The notes beneath the pieces were generated by a model. The model was not told the DNA's origin, did not search any database, and worked only from the letters and a program-made list of their open reading frames with translations. A stretch of DNA of 5,321 bases from Stenotrophomonas sp. (GTDB lineage: Bacteria > Pseudomonadota > Gammaproteobacteria > Xanthomonadales > Xanthomonadaceae): NCBI GenBank assembly GCA_003484865.1, contig DMZT01000152.1, positions 1-5,321 on the forward strand, read 5' to 3'. Made by a program: the position numbers and the translations under genes. Below are positions 4,840-5,321 of this stretch, piece after piece. Numbering within the stretch: position 1 is the first letter of the stretch; every line of letters begins with the position of its first letter.

Positions 4840-5283
4840 ACCAAACCATTCGTGTGCGTATTGTTGGGGTTGTGTGCGTTCGCAGCATCGGCGCCGACAG
4901 TGGCCGCAGAACCTTCCTGTGTGTCACTGCGTGACGGCTGGCTGCGGTTGCCGCCGGCCGCGATGCCGATGGCCGCCGGTTACGGGCGGATCCGCAACGA
5001 CTGCCGCGAGGCGGTCGTGGTGATCGCCGCAGGCAGCAAGGCGTTCGGCGATGTGTCCCTGCATGAAACCACGCTGGTCGACGGGGTCAGCCGGATGCGC
5101 GCGGTGGAGCGATTGCCGATCGCGGCGGGGGCGACGGTCGAGCTCAAACCTGGCGGACTGCATCTGATGCTGATGCAGCCGGAGGTGGCACTGAAGGAAG
5201 GCGCACAGCTGCCGTTGCGGCTGAGCCTGGAAGATGGGCGCAAGGTGGATGGGATGATGCAGGTGCGCAGCGCGGTACCGTAA
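4834..5283 (+). CDS. Secreted copper chaperone of the PCuAC family
   Basis: The protein has 149 residues. The first 25 form a classical signal peptide: Lys4, a hydrophobic core (6-19) and an AA cleavage site before Glu26, so the mature protein is exported to the periplasm. The mature part is a PCuAC (DUF461) cupredoxin-like domain. It has the full copper motif H-x10-M-x21-H-x-M: His77 (in LHETT), Met88, His110 and Met112 (in GGLHLMLM). The motif TAGY-like MAAGYGRI (46-53) and PIAAGATVELKPGG (95-108) are also typical. Members bind Cu(I) and pass copper to the CuA or CuB site of cytochrome oxidases or to SenC/Sco proteins; that role here is inferred from family. Cys29 and Cys57 could form a disulfide. 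The start is chosen for the signal peptide and for GGGAACGAAG just upstream; the frame is open further upstream but runs antisense to the isomerase gene. It stands alone on this strand, with no visible terminator before the SMAG unit at 5305. Confidence 0.93.
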   Translation: MITKPFVCVLLGLCAFAASAPTVAAEPSCVSLRDGWLRLPPAAMPMAAGYGRIRNDCREAVVVIAAGSKAFGDVSLHETTLVDGVSRMRAVERLPIAAGATVELKPGGLHLMLMQPEVALKEGAQLPLRLSLEDGRKVDGMMQVRSAVP

Positions 5284-5304
5284 GGCCCCATGGGGTATGG
5301 AACA

Positions 5305-5321
5305 GTAGTGCCCGCCGCTGG
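5305..5321 (+). repeat. Start of a SMAG/REP unit, cut by the window edge
   Basis: GTAG followed by TGCCCGCC-GCT-GG has the head, the left stem arm and the GCT loop seen in the 3971-3995 unit, with a G-to-C change in the stem. The right arm would continue beyond the window and should read GGCGGGCA if the palindrome is intact. It starts 22 bases after the copper chaperone stop codon. Confidence 0.6.

Noticed and set aside
4800..4844. Fifteen-codon N-terminal extension of the isomerase
   Set aside because: It would overlap the divergent gene's start, and the residues do not fit the crotonase N-terminus.
3930..4934. A 334-codon plus-strand open frame antisense to the isomerase gene
   Set aside because: It has no domain signature, crosses a SMAG repeat, and overlaps the real isomerase and copper chaperone genes.
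5286..5295. CCCCATGGGG palindrome as a terminator for the copper chaperone
   Set aside because: It is too short to fold as a hairpin with a proper loop and is not followed by T residues.

Overview
This is a GC-rich chromosomal segment, most likely from Stenotrophomonas or a close relative in the Xanthomonadaceae. The main pointers are paired GTAG-headed palindromes of the SMAG type (Stenotrophomonas maltophilia REP elements), high GC with strong codon-position bias, and a ribE-ribB order behind an FMN riboswitch. No organism name can be proved from the window alone.

Layout. Positions 62-1994 (minus strand) hold the riboflavin block: a textbook FMN riboswitch (1856-1994), ribE starting at TTG (1776-1174), and ribB fused to a degenerate GTP-cyclohydrolase-II-like domain, the RibBX type (1177-62). 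ribE and ribBX are coupled by an ATGA overlap. Positions 1995-2186 are intergenic, with an AT-rich stretch, two strong plus-strand hairpins and a very clear intrinsic terminator that points along the plus strand, away from the riboswitch. This suggests an unannotated small RNA. Positions 2187-2969 (minus) encode only the C-terminal reductase half of RibD. Its deaminase half is missing and is replaced by about 20 residues that look like the N-terminus of another protein. The gene follows tesB (3888-2971, acyl-CoA thioesterase II) after a single base. A SMAG dimer (3917-3995) sits directly upstream of the tesB -10 box. Positions 4799-4020 (minus) encode a crotonase-fold protein closest in motifs to delta3,delta2-enoyl-CoA isomerase. 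Divergent from it, 34 bases away, is a secreted PCuAC-type copper chaperone (4834-5283, plus). Another SMAG unit begins at the right edge.

How the genes work together. RibE and RibBX provide the last step and the four-carbon building block of riboflavin synthesis, under FMN feedback. The RibD reductase half lies outside the riboswitch unit and would be read from the tesB side. The isomerase and the thioesterase both act on acyl-CoA esters. The copper chaperone is functionally separate and probably serves cytochrome oxidase assembly in the periplasm.

The most notable item is the truncated, chimeric ribD. It looks like the product of a deletion (or an assembly collapse) between two short similar stretches, one in ribD and one in the gene that normally follows tesB. 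If real, the strain needs another source of the deaminase activity.
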